Counted from the first letter of the stretch, positions 24,839-34,191 are shown. The stretch is DNA of 64,000 nt from Leifsonia sp. ALI-44-B (GCF_001984125.1 NZ_MTQL01000007.1:310001-374000), one strand, 5' to 3'. Numbers and translations: made by a program. The notes: a model not told the origin generated them from the sequence alone.

Positions 24839-26332
24839 TTGTCTACACACACGTCTCCGTCCGCCTCGGCCACCGGCTCCGCCGCGGGTTCGCGCACGGG
24901 TTCCGGCTCCCGCCGCTGGTGGGTGCTCGTCGTCCTCGCGCTGACGCAGCTCATCGTCGTGCTCGACGGCACCATCGTCAACATCGCCCTGCCCGCCGCG
25001 CAGCAGGAGCTCGGGCTGACCGACACGCAGCGCCAGTGGGTCATCACGGCCTACGCGCTGGCGTTCGGTGCCCTGCTGTTGCTCGGCGGGCGCATCGCCG
25101 ACTACTGGGGTCGCAAGCGCACCTATCTCGTCGGCATGGTCGGTTTCGGCGCGGCATCCGCTTTCGGTGGTCTCGCCCAGTCGGGCACCGAGCTCATCAT
25201 CGCGCGCGGCCTTCAGGGTGTCTTCGCCGCGCTCATGGCCCCTGCGGCCCTGGCGCTGTTGACCGTCACCTTCACGCACGGCCGTGACCGCAACACCGCT
25301 TTCGCCGTGTTCGGAACCGTCGCGGGCGCGGGTGCCGCGGTTGGCCTCGTGCTGGGCGGTGTGCTCACCGAGTTCGCCGACTGGCGCTGGTGCCTGCTCG
25401 TCAACGTGCCGTTCGTGCTCGTGGGCCTCGTCGCGGGCATGATCCTCGTCACCGAGAGCAAGGCCGAGGGCGACAACAAGTACGACCTCTGGGGCGCGCT
25501 CACGGTGGCGCTCGGACTGGGCTCGCTCGTTTACGGCTTCACGCGCGCCGAAGAGGGCTGGGGGTCGGCCGAGACCATCGGCTTCCTGGCGCTCGGCGCC
25601 GGCCTGCTCGCGCTGTTCGTGTTCATCGAATCGCGCGTGGCCCAGCCGCTGCTGCCCCTGCGCGTCGTCACCGACCGCGTGCGCGGCGGTGCGTTCCTGA
25701 TCCAAATGATCGTCGGCAGCGTCATGATCGGCGCCATGCTCTACCTCACCTTCCACCTGCAGATCGTGCTCGGCTTCCCGCCCCTCGAGGCGGGTCTGGC
25801 CACGCTGCCCATGACGCTCGCCATCATGGTCACGGCGCCCATCGCCACCAAGCTGCTGCCCAAGATCGGCCCGCGCGTGCTGCTCATCGTTGGACCGCTC
25901 ATCGCGGCCGTCGGCCTCGTCTACCTCAGCCGCATCACGCCCGACGGCTCCTACCTCGTGCAGGTTCTGCCCGCGCTGCTGATCCTCGGCGTCGGCATGG
26001 CCATGCTGTTCGTCCCCATCCAGAACCTGGCGCTGTCGGGCGTCGCCCCGCACGACGCGGGCGCTGCTTCGGCGACCGCCAACGCCGCCATGCAGATCGG
26101 CGGCTCGATCGGCCTGTCGGTGTTCACCACGGTGTACGCCGGTGCGGTCGCGGGAGTCGAGGTCGTCGACAAGGCCTCGCAGTTCACGGCGTTCACGACG
26201 GGTTATTCGGCGGCGTTCATCGCGACGGCCGTGGCGCTCGTGGTGGCATCCATCCTGGCCGTCGTCTTCATTCGTGGCTCGAAAGAGAGCCTGCTGCCCA
26301 CGGGTGACGAGAAGGCCGTGCACCTGGGCTAG
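24839..26332 (+). CDS. MFS drug exporter, DHA2 (EmrB/QacA) family
   Basis: Proton-coupled exporter of drugs or other toxic compounds, 497 aa with about 14 membrane helices. DHA2 features are the first helix LIVVLDGTIVNIALP, the loop GRIADYWGRKRTYL (motif A) and VAGAGAAVGLVLGGVLTEFADWRWCLLVNVPF (motif C region, split here for length: residues about 145-180). A Ser/Gly/Thr-rich N-terminus of about 25 residues faces the cytoplasm. The TTG start at 24839 has GAAGG 8 nt upstream. The structured leader and 18-bp palindrome imply regulation by a repressor encoded elsewhere. Confidence 0.92.
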   Translation: MSTHTSPSASATGSAAGSRTGSGSRRWWVLVVLALTQLIVVLDGTIVNIALPAAQQELGLTDTQRQWVITAYALAFGALLLLGGRIADYWGRKRTYLVGMVGFGAASAFGGLAQSGTELIIARGLQGVFAALMAPAALALLTVTFTHGRDRNTAFAVFGTVAGAGAAVGLVLGGVLTEFADWRWCLLVNVPFVLVGLVAGMILVTESKAEGDNKYDLWGALTVALGLGSLVYGFTRAEEGWGSAETIGFLALGAGLLALFVFIESRVAQPLLPLRVVTDRVRGGAFLIQMIVGSVMIGAMLYLTFHLQIVLGFPPLEAGLATLPMTLAIMVTAPIATKLLPKIGPRVLLIVGPLIAAVGLVYLSRITPDGSYLVQVLPALLILGVGMAMLFVPIQNLALSGVAPHDAGAASATANAAMQIGGSIGLSVFTTVYAGAVAGVEVVDKASQFTAFTTGYSAAFIATAVALVVASILAVVFIRGSKESLLPTGDEKAVHLG

Positions 26333-26349
26333 TCACATCGCGCATCGAT

Positions 26350-26384
26350 GAGGGCGAGGCATTCCGAGAGGATGTCTCGCCCTC
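26350..26384 (+). terminator. Terminator of the MFS exporter gene
   Basis: GAGGGCGAGGCA pairs with TGTCTCGCCCTC, a 12-bp stem with one mismatch, followed by GTCGTTT. The 80 bases after it are G/T-rich and show nothing further. Confidence 0.7.
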
Positions 26385-26467
26385 GTCGTTTCTGGGGGCG
26401 CGTTTTCTCGGCGTGGGTCCCGGCACGTGTTCTCGGGGCGGCGGCGTTTCTGGGGGTCGCGGTTGCC

Positions 26468-27247
26468 CTACGGGCAGGTGTCGAGGGCCGATTCGATGGC
26501 CGAGCGGTCGGCGCGGTCGAGGCCGAGGTCGTATTCCGCCAGGACCACCGTGAAGCGGGCCACGTATTCGCACGCGAACTCGCGGCGGGGCGGCATCCAT
26601 TCGGCCGGACCCGAATCGGATTTCGACGTATTCGTCGGACCGTCGACCGCCAAGAGGTTGTCGAAGTCGTTGGCGAACCGCTCGCGCTCGTCGGCCGGCC
26701 ACGCGAAGGCGCCGTGCCGCCACGCCCACGACAGCGGCACGACGTGGTCGATCTGCACGTCGGCACTCGACTGCTCACCCTTCACGAATCGGATGCTGTC
26801 ACCGCTGTAGAGGTCGTCGAGCACGCCCGACGCGACGACGCAGTTCTGGGTGCCCGGCTGCACGACGAAGGTGGCCAGATCGCGCCGCAGCACGTCGTTG
26901 CGCTGATCGCAGCCGTTGCGGTCGAGGTCGGCCCAGCGCTGTCCGAACAGGTCGCGGTCGTAGCGCGCATCACCCGACGACCCGTCGCTCGAGGGGATGC
27001 CGCCCAGCAACGTTCGCGCGGCATCCGCGTCGATGCGCTCGACGCCCTCGACCGAGACGACGAGACCGGCCTCGCGCAAACCCGCGTTAGACGCTCCGGG
27101 CGACAACGGGTCGGATGCGTGGGGGAAGAGTTTCGGCCACAGTGCGACAGCTGCGGCAATCGCGAGGACGAGGATGAGGGCCGCGAGCGGGAGGCGCGTG
27201 CGGCGTCGACGGGAGGGGGTTCGGGGGCGGGTGTAGCGGCTTGGCAT
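26468..27247 (-). CDS. Membrane-anchored HNH-family nuclease (DUF1524-like)
   Basis: Predicted extracellular, membrane-tethered DNase, 259 aa. A basic N-terminus (TPSRRRRTR) and one membrane helix (about 19-36) precede the catalytic domain. The HNH core is VQIDHVVPLSWAWRHGA (Asp167-His168), FDNLLAVDGPTNTSKSD, and SGPAEWMPPRREF. This is the layout of the actinobacterial HNH/DUF1524 family, in which His and Asn coordinate the metal. Cysteines at NGCDQ and TQNCVV may be bridged outside the cell. Nutrient scavenging or DNA turnover is likely. The start is the ATG at 27247, which places the basic stretch directly before the helix; an ATG at 27298 is possible. Confidence 0.85.
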   Translation of the reverse strand: MPSRYTRPRTPSRRRRTRLPLAALILVLAIAAAVALWPKLFPHASDPLSPGASNAGLREAGLVVSVEGVERIDADAARTLLGGIPSSDGSSGDARYDRDLFGQRWADLDRNGCDQRNDVLRRDLATFVVQPGTQNCVVASGVLDDLYSGDSIRFVKGEQSSADVQIDHVVPLSWAWRHGAFAWPADERERFANDFDNLLAVDGPTNTSKSDSGPAEWMPPRREFACEYVARFTVVLAEYDLGLDRADRSAIESALDTCP

Positions 27248-27445
27248 GGGTGCTTTCACGCTACCCCACGGGTGGGACACGCCGAGGCGGGCCAACATTT
27301 TGGGACGTGATTTGCGCAGGGGGCGAACGACTGCCGAACGCAGTTCCGGGCGCGTCCGGCGATGCGCGTCGATGCAACTGAGGTTCGCTCATATCCGCTG
27401 ATTTACCGGCCCGCAGATCAGCGTCCGCCCTGGCACAGTTTCTGC

Positions 27446-27745
27446 ATGGACGGGATCACGATATCGGCGGGCGGGCTGGGGGCAGCGGCCACGACCGCGA
27501 ACGGCGCTGCCTCTGACCTCGCGCTGACGCTGGCCGGTGATGGCGTCCTGGCCGTTGCGGCGCTCGGCGCATCCGGGGCCTTCGCGGCTCCTGGCGTAGC
27601 CGGCCGATACGCGTCGGCGCAGTCTCTGACCCGGGCCGCTGCCGACCTCTGCGCCACCGCAGCGACGGGCATTCGCGATGCCATCACCGCGGTCGAGTCC
27701 GGGTTCGCCGCGACCGACCGCGAGCTCGCCGAAGCTGCGCGGTGA
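27446..27745 (+). CDS. Small alpha-helical protein, WXG100-like in size and position
   Basis: Unrecognised 99-aa, Ala-rich protein with no cysteine, signal peptide or membrane helix. It is predicted to form two long helices separated near residue 48 (FAAPGVAG), the size and shape of ESX/type VII small partners, though the Trp-x-Gly signature is absent. It lies 7 bases before a large DUF1023-type hydrolase with a similar helical N-terminus, a layout seen for type VII effector partners. The start at 27446 is chosen because it opens the helical domain; no ribosome site is visible and the mRNA may be leaderless (CACAGT 6 nt before ATG). Confidence 0.6.
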   Translation: MDGITISAGGLGAAATTANGAASDLALTLAGDGVLAVAALGASGAFAAPGVAGRYASAQSLTRAAADLCATAATGIRDAITAVESGFAATDRELAEAAR

Positions 27746-27752
27746 TGCGCTC

Positions 27753-29696
27753 ATGACGACGGTTCCCGGTTTCGGTGCCAGCCCGAGCGATCCCTTCGGC
27801 GACCTCGACGACCCCGCGGCGGGCGACCCCGCGACCATCCGCGAGATCGCTGGGCTGCACCGTGCTTCCGCCGCGCGGTGGAATGCCAACGCCCACGCCT
27901 TCGCGGCAGCGGAGGTCTGGTTCGACGACGACCAAGCCGAAGCCGTCGACGCGGTAGAAGCGCAGGCGACGCATCTCGCGCCGCCGCTTCAGACCCTGTC
28001 CGACACGCACTCTTCCGCCGCGGCGGCGCTCGAGGTGTTCGCCGCGGCTATCGACGACATCGCGGGGCGGAGCGGTCGACTGCGAGCCGATGTCGACTCC
28101 TCGCTGGCCGATATTGCGCGCACACGTGAGGCGCTCGGCGATCTGGGCGGCGGACGCTTGCCCTACCTGACCGAACTCCACCCGTCTTCCAGCCTGTACG
28201 ACTGGCCCGCCGGACCCCCACTTCTTCCGGCTTACCTGATCGATCAGGCCGTCATAGATGGCACGCTGACCGCCGCCGATGTGACCGCCCTGTACGCGGG
28301 AGTTCGACGCTGGAGCGCCATTCTCGGCACCATCGACACCTGCCGCGCTTCGTATGCGGCGCTGTCCGACACGCGCGCCTCGGCCAACGACATATGCGCG
28401 GCCGCCCTCGAGAACACGCCACTCAATGCGGCCGTGACGGCGGCCCGCGCGGGAGCCCCGCCCGTGAGCGAGGAGGCCGGCGTGGCATCCTGGCTGGCTC
28501 TGTCACCGGCACTATTCACAGCCACCTACGCCACCGACCCGGATGCCGCCATCCGCGCGCTCGAGACCGCCACCCCCGACGTCGTCGCGGGTGTCTGGGC
28601 GACCCTCCCGGCAGCCTTCATCGCCACGCTCATCTCGCGCAAACCGGCCGCCATCGGCAACCTCGAGGGCGCCCGCTACCGCGACCGGAACACGGCCAAT
28701 GTCGCTCGCCTGACCGGCGAACGCGATGCCACCGTCCGGCAGATCGCTGAGCGACGCGAGGTCGGCGGCGCCGCCCTACTGAAGGAGCGTCTCGCGGTGC
28801 TCGACTACCTCATCGAGACGTACGGGGATGGCCGGGCGGCTGCCAACGACCCACCCGAACTGTTGGTCCATCTGGATACAGCACCCGCGGGGGCACCCTA
28901 CGTCGTTGTGACGATCGGCGACCCCAGCACGGCCGTCAACACCGGAACCGTCGTTTCGGGAATGGGCTCAGGTTCGGGAGACATCGGGACCTACCGAGCC
29001 AACTTCAAGGAAATGGTCCGGGGGGCGGGCAACTCTGCGGTGATGTTGTCGTTCAACTACCCGGCACCGAGTCAGGACCTGTCGGTGCTGGCACCCGAAC
29101 ACGCCCTGGCGGGCGCCCGCCGCCTCGCCGCTGAGCTCGACGGACTTCGCGCGGTCCAGAGCACGGTTGACGGCGCCCGCTCGGTGCTAATCGGTCACTC
29201 ATATGGCGCGACGACGGGTGCCGCTGCACTCAGCGGGGAATCCCACGGCGTCGACACAATCGTCGCCGTGGGCCCGGCCGGCCTCTTGGCGGGGACCACC
29301 ATCGCCGACCTGAAGATCCCCTCATCGGAGGTGTTCGTCGCCATTTCGAAGGCCGACCCGTGGGCGTCGTCAGGTCAGATCTGGTCTGGCCGGGTCAACC
29401 CCACTCTGGACGATTGGGGCGCAATGCGGTTCGGTACCGACGGCGTCACCCTCGATGACGGAACCGTTCTGACATCCACCACCGAACATGGTTTCGTCGA
29501 GGGAGCAGAACGAGAAGGCCAGCGCTCTTACACTCTCCCGGGAACCGAAAGCGCCCACAATCTCCAGGCGATCCTGGCTGGGAGGTCCCAACGTGTCACT
29601 CCTGGATCTGCAACGTTCCCCAGTCCCGCTTGGGGCCAACCTCCGCAGCCGGTTGAGCCACCACGAACCCCAGTCGCCACAGGCCGGACGGAGTAG
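27753..29696 (+). CDS. DUF1023-type alpha/beta hydrolase with long helical N-terminus
   Basis: 647 aa, substrate unknown. Residues about 25-130 form a WXG/LXG-like helical bundle (AARWNANAHAFAAAEVWF, then heptad-like Ala/Leu helices), and 150-370 are mostly helical. The C-terminal hydrolase domain (about 395-610) matches DUF1023: YVVVTIGDPSTAVNTGTVV, MLSFNYPAP, and the nucleophile elbow GHSYGATTG with Ser483. A likely acid follows in ISKADPWA and a His in STTEHGF or ESAHNL. The tail is Pro-rich. There is no signal peptide, so export, if any, would need a type VII-like route. The gene sits between a small helical protein gene and a lipoprotein gene. Confidence 0.8.
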   Translation: MTTVPGFGASPSDPFGDLDDPAAGDPATIREIAGLHRASAARWNANAHAFAAAEVWFDDDQAEAVDAVEAQATHLAPPLQTLSDTHSSAAAALEVFAAAIDDIAGRSGRLRADVDSSLADIARTREALGDLGGGRLPYLTELHPSSSLYDWPAGPPLLPAYLIDQAVIDGTLTAADVTALYAGVRRWSAILGTIDTCRASYAALSDTRASANDICAAALENTPLNAAVTAARAGAPPVSEEAGVASWLALSPALFTATYATDPDAAIRALETATPDVVAGVWATLPAAFIATLISRKPAAIGNLEGARYRDRNTANVARLTGERDATVRQIAERREVGGAALLKERLAVLDYLIETYGDGRAAANDPPELLVHLDTAPAGAPYVVVTIGDPSTAVNTGTVVSGMGSGSGDIGTYRANFKEMVRGAGNSAVMLSFNYPAPSQDLSVLAPEHALAGARRLAAELDGLRAVQSTVDGARSVLIGHSYGATTGAAALSGESHGVDTIVAVGPAGLLAGTTIADLKIPSSEVFVAISKADPWASSGQIWSGRVNPTLDDWGAMRFGTDGVTLDDGTVLTSTTEHGFVEGAEREGQRSYTLPGTESAHNLQAILAGRSQRVTPGSATFPSPAWGQPPQPVEPPRTPVATGRTE

Positions 29697-29702
29697 CAGC
29701 GT

Positions 29703-30305
29703 ATGCACCGGAATACGAATTCAAACTCGCGAAGCAAGAGCCGTGCGAGGCTCGTGGGCCTCGTCCTGTGCGCAGGTTCCCCTATACTCGCCGGCTGCTC
29801 GAGCATGCCGTTCGTGCAACCCGCAGAAAGTCGGCTCGGAACCGAGATCACCACCTTGACACCGCCCGACAGCAAGCGTCTTATGCAGGATGAGCTCTGG
29901 AACACGGCCAACCTCATCGGCGGGCAGTGGAAACTCGAGTTCAGTCCCATCCCTTACCGCTGCACCACGGCCGGCGGCGACGAAGGAGCCCGATACGAGG
30001 GTGTCTTGCGACTGACGGACGCGGTCTCAGCCGACAACTTCGGAGCTGTCGCAGATGCCATCGCGGCGCGCTTGCGCAGCCAGGGCTTCCATGTCAGACG
30101 CGCCGCTTACACGCCCGACAATCGCATCGTCATGGGGGCCGACGCGTTCGGCGCAGAGCTGTCCTACACACGCGAGAGCACGAGCACCGTGCTCATCGGC
30201 GGTGGTGCCTGCGTCCCCACCGATTATAAGAAGCTTCGCTACGAAGAGGGCCAGGAGCTCGACCGCACGGGGACACCGCAACCGACGGCACCCGGGACCG
30301 GTTGA
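29703..30305 (+). CDS. Lipoprotein of the DUF1023 hydrolase operon
   Basis: 200-aa secreted lipoprotein, no family recognised. The signal ends in SPILAGC with lipidated Cys32. The mature part has the fold-like pattern LWNTANLIGGQWKLEF, a Cys pair (YRCTTAGG and GACVPTDY), and IAARLRSQGFHVRRAAY. It starts 6 bases after the hydrolase stop and belongs to the same transcript. In known type VII toxin loci the membrane lipoprotein often protects the producer from its own lipase; that role here is only inferred. Confidence 0.75.
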   Translation: MHRNTNSNSRSKSRARLVGLVLCAGSPILAGCSSMPFVQPAESRLGTEITTLTPPDSKRLMQDELWNTANLIGGQWKLEFSPIPYRCTTAGGDEGARYEGVLRLTDAVSADNFGAVADAIAARLRSQGFHVRRAAYTPDNRIVMGADAFGAELSYTRESTSTVLIGGGACVPTDYKKLRYEEGQELDRTGTPQPTAPGTG

Positions 30306-30374
30306 CCGCACGGTAACGGCCAGAAACCGCTCCGCCATGTGACGAGAAGGCCTGGCCCCGACAGGACATGGCCG

Positions 30375-31646
30375 TCACACCCCCGGTAGCGCCCGCTCGT
30401 CGAGCCACTCGAGCGCGGCCGTGGCGAGGGCCGCAACACCCATCGTGAGGGTGGGCTCGATGACGGGGGCGAAGAGCGGCGAATGGTTGGAGGGCAGGGC
30501 GTCGAGGCGGCCCGTGGCATAAGCGGCCTGGAACGCTTCGAGTTCAGCTCCTCCGAGCAGCCAGTAGACGAGCGGCACACCCGCCTCGGTCGCGAGCAGG
30601 CCGACATCCTCGCTGCCCGTGACGACTCCCGGGTCGATGACCTGCTCGTCTCCGAACACGCGGGCGAAGGCGGCGCGCGTGCGGGCCGAGGCATCCGGGT
30701 CGTTGACCAGAACCGGGAACGACTCGGTGGCGACGATCTCGGGCTCGCGGGGCGCGTCAGAAGCCTGCGCCTCGGCGTGCACGATGCGGGTCATGGCCTC
30801 GACGACCCGATCGCGCGTGACCGTGTCGTAGCTGCGCACGTTGACGCCGAGGGTGGCGTGGTCGGCGATGATGTTGTTCTTTGTGCCGGCGTGCAGGGTG
30901 CCGACGGTGAGGACCGCCGTCTCGGTGCCCGCGATCTCGCGCGAGACCACCGTCTGGAGGCGCATGACCGTGGCGGCGGCGAGCACGACCGGATCGACGG
31001 TCAGCTCGGGGCGCGAACCGTGGCCCCCGCGGCCGTGCAGCGTGATCTCGAAGGCATCCGTCGCGGCGAAGGCCGGTCCGGGGTGCAGGCCGATCAGGCC
31101 GGCGCCGAGCGGGGCGACGTGCTGGCCGAGCACCACATCGGGGCGCGGAACCTTGTCGAACAGCGCGTCGTCGATCATGGCCTGCGCTCCCCCACCGCCC
31201 TCCTCGGCCGGCTGGAAGAGCGCGATCAGGGTGCCGGACCAGTCGTCGCGGCATCCGACGAGCAACTCTGCGGCGCCGAGAAGCGCGGTCACGTGCACGT
31301 CGTGGCCGCACGCGTGCATGACGGGCACGTCGGCTCCCGAGGCATCCGTCACCCGATCGGTGGAGGCGTAGTCGAGGCCCGTGCGCTCTTCGACCGGCAG
31401 GGCGTCCATGTCGGCGCGCAGCAACACGGTCGGCCCCTCGCCGTTCGTCAGCACGCCGACGACGCCCGTCTGGCCGATGCCCTCGGTGACCTCGAAGCCC
31501 AGGTCCATGAGCGTGCGCGCGGCAAGCCCGGCCGTGCGGAACTCTTGGAACGCCAACTCGGGATGCTTGTGCAGATCGCGGTAGGTGGGGGCCAGCTCGG
31601 CGGCGATGCGCGCCGCCTCCGGCAGGACCGTTTCAGGGTTCGACAT
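30375..31646 (-). CDS. M20-family amidohydrolase (hippurate/IAA-amino-acid hydrolase-like)
   Basis: Cytoplasmic zinc hydrolase of N-acyl amino acids, 423 aa. The N-terminal YRDLHKHPELAFQEF, metal motif MHACGHDVHV, GQHVAPLGAG and dimerisation domain GRGGHGSRPELTVDP are those of the M20D amidohydrolases. The catalytic glutamates are in FQPAEEGGGG. The ATG at 31646 has GAGAGGA upstream. It is transcribed toward the lipoprotein gene and lies just downstream of a LacI-type regulator gene on the same strand. The specific substrate cannot be told. Confidence 0.92.
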   Translation of the reverse strand: MSNPETVLPEAARIAAELAPTYRDLHKHPELAFQEFRTAGLAARTLMDLGFEVTEGIGQTGVVGVLTNGEGPTVLLRADMDALPVEERTGLDYASTDRVTDASGADVPVMHACGHDVHVTALLGAAELLVGCRDDWSGTLIALFQPAEEGGGGAQAMIDDALFDKVPRPDVVLGQHVAPLGAGLIGLHPGPAFAATDAFEITLHGRGGHGSRPELTVDPVVLAAATVMRLQTVVSREIAGTETAVLTVGTLHAGTKNNIIADHATLGVNVRSYDTVTRDRVVEAMTRIVHAEAQASDAPREPEIVATESFPVLVNDPDASARTRAAFARVFGDEQVIDPGVVTGSEDVGLLATEAGVPLVYWLLGGAELEAFQAAYATGRLDALPSNHSPLFAPVIEPTLTMGVAALATAALEWLDERALPGV

Positions 31647-31674
31647 CGAATTCCTCTCGCGTTTGCGCTGCTGC

Positions 31675-32724
31675 TTACGGCTTCGCGACCGTTCCGCCCG
31701 GGTGCAGCCGCACCGGGAAGTTGACTTCTTCGGCGGCTTCTCCGGCGAGCATACTGCGCAAGATGCGACCCGCGGCAACCCCCTTCGGCCGAGACGGCTG
31801 CACGACCGTGCTGAGGTCGTGTCCCAGACCCTCGACCCGGATGCCATCGAACCCGATCACGCTGAGATCGCCCGGCACGCTGAGCCCCAACTCCTCGGCC
31901 GCTCCGATCACACCGGCCGCGAGCAGGTCGCTCTGCGCCAGGATGGCCGTGGGTCGTTCGTCGGCGGGGACGTCGAGCAGCGCCATCCCCCCGCGGTGTC
32001 CTTCTTCGATGCGCGAGCCGCGCGTGGCCCAGGTGCGGATGCCGGGGAAGATCTCATCGGCCCCGATCCACCGCTCGCGGGTGCTCTGCACGGTGACGAG
32101 CGAGCGCCACTCGTCGCCGACGAAACCGCGCTCGCCACCCCGCGTGGTTTGCAGCGCGACCTGCGCCACGCGCGTGTGGCCGAGTGAGCGCACGTATTCG
32201 GCGGCCATGCGCTCGCCGTCGCGGTTGTCGACGTTGACGGCCACGAAACCGGGCGCCTCGACGCCCTCGATCGAGACGACGGGGATGCCGCGGCGGCCGA
32301 GCGCCTCGATCATGGTGGCCGACGAATCGCTGCACCCCATGAGCACGACGGCGTCGACGGGGGCTTGGGCCACGGATTCTTCGCCATCACCCGTGTCGGG
32401 GATGAGGAGCAGGCTCGCGCCGATGGTGGTGAGTTCGTCGGCGAGCCCGTCGAGCGTCTGGATCAGCACGGGGTCGAGGAACGAGATGCGGATGCTGTCG
32501 GGGATGACGGCCGCGATGATGCCGCTGCGCCCGCGCCGCAGGGACCGGGCGCGCGGGTCGGGCCCGGCGTAACCCAAATCCCGGGCGGCCTGCAGCACTT
32601 TGTCACGCGTGGCGTCGGACACGGGGCCCGTGCCGCTGAACGCGAGCGAGGCCGTCGACGGCGAGACTCCCGCCCGCTGCGCGACGGCGGCGAGGGTGGG
32701 TCGCGCCCGTGATTCCGGCTCCAT
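31675..32724 (-). CDS. LacI-family transcriptional regulator
   Basis: Repressor of 349 aa. The N-terminal helix-turn-helix (PTLAAVAQRAGVSPSTASLAFSG, split in halves at residues 9-31) is followed by hinge SLRRGRSGIIAAVIP and a periplasmic-binding-like effector domain (VVSIEGVEAPGFVAVNVDN, VIGFDGIRVEGLGHDLSTVVQP). It is divergent from an MFS gene across a perfect 16-bp palindrome, the expected operator, so it probably controls both itself and the transporter. The amidohydrolase gene 28 bases downstream may share the transcript. The ligand is unknown. Confidence 0.93.
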   Translation of the reverse strand: MEPESRARPTLAAVAQRAGVSPSTASLAFSGTGPVSDATRDKVLQAARDLGYAGPDPRARSLRRGRSGIIAAVIPDSIRISFLDPVLIQTLDGLADELTTIGASLLLIPDTGDGEESVAQAPVDAVVLMGCSDSSATMIEALGRRGIPVVSIEGVEAPGFVAVNVDNRDGERMAAEYVRSLGHTRVAQVALQTTRGGERGFVGDEWRSLVTVQSTRERWIGADEIFPGIRTWATRGSRIEEGHRGGMALLDVPADERPTAILAQSDLLAAGVIGAAEELGLSVPGDLSVIGFDGIRVEGLGHDLSTVVQPSRPKGVAAGRILRSMLAGEAAEEVNFPVRLHPGGTVAKP

Positions 32725-32745
32725 GGTCTGCTAGCTTAGTGCACG

Positions 32746-32761
32746 ATCGAATCGATTCGAT
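32746..32761. promoter_or_regulatory. LacI-type operator between regulator and MFS genes
   Basis: ATCGAATCGATTCGAT is a perfect 16-bp palindrome with the central CG usual for LacI-family sites. It is 22 bases before the regulator start and 33 before the MFS start. Confidence 0.75.
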
Positions 32762-32793
32762 TGAGACGGAACCGCCACCAGATGCGAGAGACG

Positions 32794-34041
32794 ATGTCAG
32801 AGCAGACAACCCTGAAAACCCGCCCGCGCCGCGAACTCTCGGCGTGGAGGAACGCGATCTTCGTGGTCTTCGCGCTCAGTGGCCTGAGCGTGTCGACGTG
32901 GGTCGCGCGCCTGCCCGCGATCCGAGATGGACTCGGCCTCTCGACGGGCGAGATCGGCCTGCTCATCCTCGGCATGTCGGCCGGCTCCATCGTCGGTTTG
33001 ATCGCCGCGCAGCTCATCATGGGCCGTTTCGGGCCCCGCCGCGGCATGGTGTTCTCGCTCGTCACGGTGTCGGTCGGCCTGGCGCTCATCGGATCGGGCG
33101 CCGTGCTCTTCGAGGCCCCCGCCGTGGTGCTCGTCGGCCTCATCCTCTTCGGTTTCGGCAACGGTTCGGTCGACGTCATGATGAACGTCGAGGGCGCGGC
33201 CGCCGAGAAGGAGATCGGCAAAACCGTCCTGCCCCTCATGCACGCCAGCTTCAGCCTGGGCACGGTCATCGGCGCCGGGATCGGTGCGGGCATGGCGGCG
33301 CTCGGCGTCTCGGTGCTGTGGCACACGCTCGGCATGGCGGTGCTCATAGCCGTGGTCATCGTGTTCGCGGTGCGATACGTGCCGGTCAGCGATGAGCTGG
33401 GGGACACGGGTGGGGCGGGTGCGGGAGCTGCGACATCCGCTGACCGTATCTCTCTCGGCGAGCGCCTGCGTGCCGGCCTGGTGGTGTGGAAGGACGGGCG
33501 CCTGATCATGATCGGCGTCATCATGCTGGGCATGGCTTTTGCCGAGGGAAGCGCGAACGACTGGCTGACCCTGGCGGTAGTCGACGGCTATGACACGACG
33601 AATGCCACGGGGGCGTTGGTGTTCAGCGTTTTCGTGGTGGCCATGACGGTGGGTCGTGTGGTCGGCGGTCCGCTCATCGACCGGTTCGGGCGCGTTCCCG
33701 TGCTGCGGGTGTCCGCGCTCAGCGCGGTGGTGGGGCTGGCGCTGTTCATCCTGAGCCCCGTGTTGTGGCTGGCGGTCTTCGGCACGGTGCTGTGGGGTCT
33801 GGGCTCGGCGCTCGGGTTCCCGGTGGGCATGTCGGCGGCTGCGGATGACTCGCGCAACGCCGCGGCCCGCGTGAGTGCCGTCGCCATGATCGGCTACTTC
33901 GCGTTCCTGGTCGGGCCGCCCGTGATCGGGCTCCTGGGCGAGCACATCGGTCTGCTGAACGCGCTCTTCGTGGTGCTCGGGCTCGTGGTCATGGCGGGCC
34001 TCGCGTCGCCGGCCGCGCGCGAGCAGAACCCGCGTTCATAG
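32794..34041 (+). CDS. MFS transporter (YbjJ-like)
   Basis: Membrane transporter of 415 aa with 12 helices. Motifs: LSVSTWVARLPAIRD at helix 1, GRFGPRRGMVFS (motif A) and GFGNGSVDVMMNVEG, a region typical of YbjJ-type proteins. A second motif A-like loop is GPLIDRFGRVPVL. Controlled by the divergent LacI regulator, it probably carries a sugar or related small molecule. The start at 32794 is preferred because a purine-rich GCGAGAG lies upstream; ATG at 32782 would overlap it. Confidence 0.88.
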   Translation: MSEQTTLKTRPRRELSAWRNAIFVVFALSGLSVSTWVARLPAIRDGLGLSTGEIGLLILGMSAGSIVGLIAAQLIMGRFGPRRGMVFSLVTVSVGLALIGSGAVLFEAPAVVLVGLILFGFGNGSVDVMMNVEGAAAEKEIGKTVLPLMHASFSLGTVIGAGIGAGMAALGVSVLWHTLGMAVLIAVVIVFAVRYVPVSDELGDTGGAGAGAATSADRISLGERLRAGLVVWKDGRLIMIGVIMLGMAFAEGSANDWLTLAVVDGYDTTNATGALVFSVFVVAMTVGRVVGGPLIDRFGRVPVLRVSALSAVVGLALFILSPVLWLAVFGTVLWGLGSALGFPVGMSAAADDSRNAAARVSAVAMIGYFAFLVGPPVIGLLGEHIGLLNALFVVLGLVVMAGLASPAAREQNPRS

Positions 34042-34191
34042 GGGCTCGGAAAGTTCTGCACAGGCAGGTTTCGCGCGGTCTCTCCACCGTTCGCTCGAAC
34101 CCCCGCCGCCTGACGCCCGTTCGTCATTGGATGGCCTGACAGACGACATCACCCGGATGTCGCGCCAGACCGTCTCGAAAGCGAGCAGCAC

